Shown in pieces: positions 62,101 through 64,000 of a stretch of DNA of 64,000 nucleotides. The position numbers and the translations under genes are program-made. This stretch comes from Streptomyces sp. NBC_01268 (lineage in GTDB: Bacteria > Actinomycetota > Actinomycetes > Streptomycetales > Streptomycetaceae), in assembly GCF_036240795.1 (NCBI RefSeq), contig NZ_CP108454.1, positions 7,376,001 through 7,440,000 on the forward strand. Direction: 5' to 3'. Positions within the stretch are counted from its first letter, which is position 1, and the number at the start of each line of letters is the position of its first letter. A model generated the notes under the pieces. The model worked only from the letters and a program-made list of their open reading frames with translations, was not told where the DNA came from and did no database searches.

Positions 62101-64000
62101 CCAGGAGGGGGTGGTCCGCGAGGGCCGGTTCGTGAGGCGCACGCGACGGCCGGTGCGCGCCAGTTCGGGCGGCTGTCTCTGCAGGATGTACTCGTGCAGT
62201 TCCCGGAGTTCTGGATTGGGGTCGATGCCGAGCTCCTCGCGGAGCATGCGTCGGGTGTCGGCGTACACCGCGACCGCGTGGGCATCCTGACCCGACCGGT
62301 ACAGCGCCACCATCAACTGGGCCCGCCACCGCTCCCGCAACGGGTGCTCGTCGGCCAACTCCTGGAGCTCCGACACGATATCGGCGTGCGAGCCGAGCTC
62401 CAGGTCGAGCTCGATCCTGCTCTCGACGAGCTCCAGCCGCCACTCGACGAGACGCGCCCGCTGGTTCTCCGCGTAGGGCCCCGGCACCCCGTCCAGCGGG
62501 GTGCCCTCCAGCCTGGCCAGCGCTTCCGCGATCAGGTTCCGCGCCGCGGCGTGATCACCGGACTCGGTGGCCGACCGGGCCGCGTCGACCAGCCGCTCGG
62601 CCTCGGTCAGGTCCAGGGGGACGGCCCCGGTCCCTTCGGCGTGGAAGCTGTATCCGGTCGGGTGCTTCTCGATGCCGAACCCGTGCGCGGTCAGCATCCG
62701 CCGCAGCCGGGAGAGGTGGTCCAGGACCGTGTGCGGCGCGGACGCCGGCGCCTCCTCGCCCCACACCGCGTCCACCAGGGTCGAGGTCGCCACGATGCGG
62801 TGCTCATGCAGCAACAGAGTGGCCAGGACGGCCTGTTGCCGCGGCGAACCCACGGCGACCCGGTCGTCCCCCTGCCACGCGAGCGAGGGGCCGAACACCG
62901 TGAACCTCAGTGGGGCGGGCCCAGGTCCCGGCCCTGTCTCCGTCTCCGGTCCCGTCTCCGGCTCCGGCGCCGTCGTGCCCTCGGCCGTGCTCGTCCCGCT
63001 GCCACCCTCCAGGCCCCGCGGTCCCCCGTACAGGCGGTCCAGAACGGGACTGACGAGCACCGCGAACGCGGTGGTGCCCGGGGAGAGTCGTGCGTCGCCG
63101 TCCGGGTCGGCGAGGAGTGCGGCGAAGTCCGGCATGCGGCCCAGGTAGGGTTCGAGCGCCCGGCCCACCGCCTCGACGACCTCGATGGACTGCTCGGTGC
63201 CGAGACCGCTCGCCAGCAGGTCCCTCACGCCGGGCTGGAAGTCGTAGCGGATCTCGCCCGCGGCCCCGCCGACGGCAGCCGGCAGCCGGCCGGCCGGGGC
63301 GTGCTCCGGCAGGGGCGTCAGAAGGTCCCCGAGCAGCACCTCCGCGACCACGGCCGGGCCGGCGGCGGGCAGGGTCGCGAGGCGTATCAGCTGGATGACG
63401 GGCAGGCTCAGCGGGTGGATCGCGGAGAGCCGCAGCGCCAGCCGGTACGCGTCCGGGGAGAAGGAGGCACGGAACCGGTCGAGCCGCTCCTCCGCGGAAA
63501 GCGGCGGCGCCACGACCGTCCGCGGGCTCGGGTCATCGTCCCCCGCACCCACCATGACGGTGTCGAGGAGCTGAGAGGCACCCGGCCGGGTGAGCAGCCG
63601 CGCCCAGGAGCCCAGCGACGCGGGCGAGAGCGGCACCACCGGCACCGGGAGACGGTCCCCGGCGGGGGCGACCGGTCCTCCGCCGAGCGGGTCGATGACC
63701 GTGAGCCCGCCGTTGGGGGCGAACCGCTTTCCGGCGGAGAGGAGTTGGGGCTGTGCGTCGAAGGCCGTACCGCGCCAGAGCCTGCGCGGCAGCGACGGTA
63801 CGACGATCAGCGGGCCGGACCGCTCCCACGCGCCGAGGAGCCGGCGTGCCGCCGGGCCGTGCCATGCCTCGTCGACCCCGTCCGTCAGGAGGACGACGAC
63901 GGGCGACTCGGCGCGCGGTGTGCTGCCGGCCCCGCGTCCGTCGCGCGGGTCGACTCCGTGGACATGGACCGCGCGGAACACCCCGCCACGTTCCAGAAGG
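59194..64000 (-). CDS. Large fusion regulator: SAV_2336-like N-terminal domain, two SARP modules, NB-ARC and TPR; N-terminus outside window
   Basis: At least 1,600 residues; the frame is open at the right edge, so the start is beyond 64000. Reading N to C: a SAV_2336-type domain (VVVLLTDGVDEAWHGPAARRLLGAW; FSPDAYRLALRLSAIHPLSLPVIQLIR), a first SARP DNA-binding plus BTAD module (about 62150-62930), a second complete SARP module (about 61370-62090), an NB-ARC NTPase (GIGGVGKTTLAVH, about 61160), and TPR helices. Both SARP modules have the winged-helix core (AVWGEEAP; AIWGEDPP). Two DNA-binding modules in one chain are unusual. Target genes unknown. Confidence 0.88.
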   Translation of the reverse strand, partial: LLERGGVFRAVHVHGVDPRDGRGAGSTPRAESPVVVLLTDGVDEAWHGPAARRLLGAWERSGPLIVVPSLPRRLWRGTAFDAQPQLLSAGKRFAPNGGLTVIDPLGGGPVAPAGDRLPVPVVPLSPASLGSWARLLTRPGASQLLDTVMVGAGDDDPSPRTVVAPPLSAEERLDRFRASFSPDAYRLALRLSAIHPLSLPVIQLIRLATLPAAGPAVVAEVLLGDLLTPLPEHAPAGRLPAAVGGAAGEIRYDFQPGVRDLLASGLGTEQSIEVVEAVGRALEPYLGRMPDFAALLADPDGDARLSPGTTAFAVLVSPVLDRLYGGPRGLEGGSGTSTAEGTTAPEPETGPETETGPGPGPAPLRFTVFGPSLAWQGDDRVAVGSPRQQAVLATLLLHEHRIVATSTLVDAVWGEEAPASAPHTVLDHLSRLRRMLTAHGFGIEKHPTGYSFHAEGTGAVPLDLTEAERLVDAARSATESGDHAAARNLIAEALARLEGTPLDGVPGPYAENQRARLVEWRLELVESRIELDLELGSHADIVSELQELADEHPLRERWRAQLMVALYRSGQDAHAVAVYADTRRMLREELGIDPNPELRELHEYILQRQPPELARTGRRVRLTNRPSRTTPSWPPTEGVRFRVLGPVQAWRGGDPLPVGSPQQRALLVALLLRDGRTATVGELIDAIWGEDPPSQALAAVRTYAVRLRKILDPGVLVSDSGGYALRVAPDALDLGVARDLEGASDRARSAGDRLLARDLLTQALDLWEGETLDTVPGPYAESRRTQLEDWRLQLLETRLDLDLEVGAHAEAVSELTALTAAHPLRERLRELLMLALYRSGRQAEALAVYADTRRLLADELGVDPNPELSRLQQRILQADPGLLGDPPDPDPDPDAEGPARPVRPAMLPATVRDFTGRARLVQELSEHLTDGTGDAVCALAGIGGVGKTTLAVHVAHSVRPHFPDGQLYADLQDFGARRLDPRAVLGSFLRALGTPESELTASSTELSARFRAALDGRRILVVLDNALDAAQVRPLLPGTPGCATLVTGRARMVDLEGARLVDLEVMSPEEALQLFTRIVGTERVQSEREAALDTVVACGFLPLAIRIAASRLAARRTWTVSVLAAKLADERRRLDELRAGDLAVKATFELGYGQLEPAQARAFRLLGLADGPDISLAAAATVLDLPVADAEELLEALVDTSFLESAAPGRYRYHDLVRLYARACAERDEQPPTEPGLALSRLLDFYLATASRVYALERPGDRLVDHVARVEQEGLSFTDSHGALEWLYAEAGCLLDCALQSTSPGSLPRAVDLLWLVRDLSESGSHSARYAAVATALNEAADALGDARTAGRSALVLAEAEATLGRFDRAAEWADRVRPGTPPDLAVPSRTAQLRGRVAQNRNRLEEAEAHLSRAVEAFRNDGDRPGEAGALSDLSRVRLAARDVSAALSMTEQAIAVLDDAGRSVRGAGARYARGLALTAAGRYDEARDVFHEARGVFRIHRQLVWEGMTSFRLAETELAAGRPGESAAYAEEALGQLARSGGDWRRGTVLTLLGRALQALDHNDRARVCWQEALAVFEARGAAEAEELRGLLDAAAASS

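Overview
The window is very GC-rich, densely coded DNA with short gaps, many 4-base gene overlaps (ATGA/GTGA), GTG starts, SARP/AfsR-type regulators and MerR and NarL-type regulators. This points to a Streptomyces or close relative. No rRNA, tRNA, insertion sequence, CRISPR array or integrase is visible.

Left edge (1-1912): a partial alpha/beta-hydrolase gene read leftward and a divergent MerR regulator. A textbook MerR-type promoter with a 19-bp spacer and a central dyad lies between them.

Region 1864-21692 is a contractile injection system (CIS/eCIS) locus, mostly on the minus strand. It has two tube proteins, sheath, LysM hub protein, VgrG-like spike, gp25, gp6/J-like and gpI-like baseplate proteins, AAA+ ATPase, tail-terminator-like protein, a degenerate LuxR-type regulator, a 51-residue small protein and a 988-residue Pro/Ala-rich protein with 13 VQR motifs. 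One divergent gene encodes a membrane protein with a C-terminal peptidoglycan-binding module, a candidate membrane partner. No tail-fibre or PAAR gene is seen, which fits a system used inside the producing cell.

Region 21817-27675 holds an AfsR-like SARP regulator, a secreted NPP1/NLP-family protein, an alpha/beta-hydrolase and a small secreted protein.

Region 28006-35522 is a compact minus-strand phenazine operon: phzB1-phzC-phzD-phzE-phzF-phzG-phzB2-methyltransferase. The three catalytic residues of PhzF, Asp38 and Lys122 of PhzD, and His/Ser/Glu of both PhzA/B-type proteins are present. Four 10-bp direct repeats lie upstream, followed by a divergent NarL-type two-component pair.

Region 38892-43456 has a DEAD-box helicase, then a two-gene unit (an asparagine-synthetase-like protein that has lost its catalytic motifs, plus a small hydrophobic peptide with a Cys-rich tail), then an LCP cell-wall protein. 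Region 43510-53747 carries a five-gene peptide ABC transporter with a divergent aldehyde dehydrogenase and proline iminopeptidase, then an NmrA-type protein and AlkB. The right end has a DUF4232-type lipoprotein, a VOC protein, a small secreted peptide, a nicotinamidase, an AraC regulator, an epimerase, an MBL-fold hydrolase and a very large fusion regulator with two SARP modules that runs off the window.

All functional statements are from reading motifs and gene order; no database search was run.
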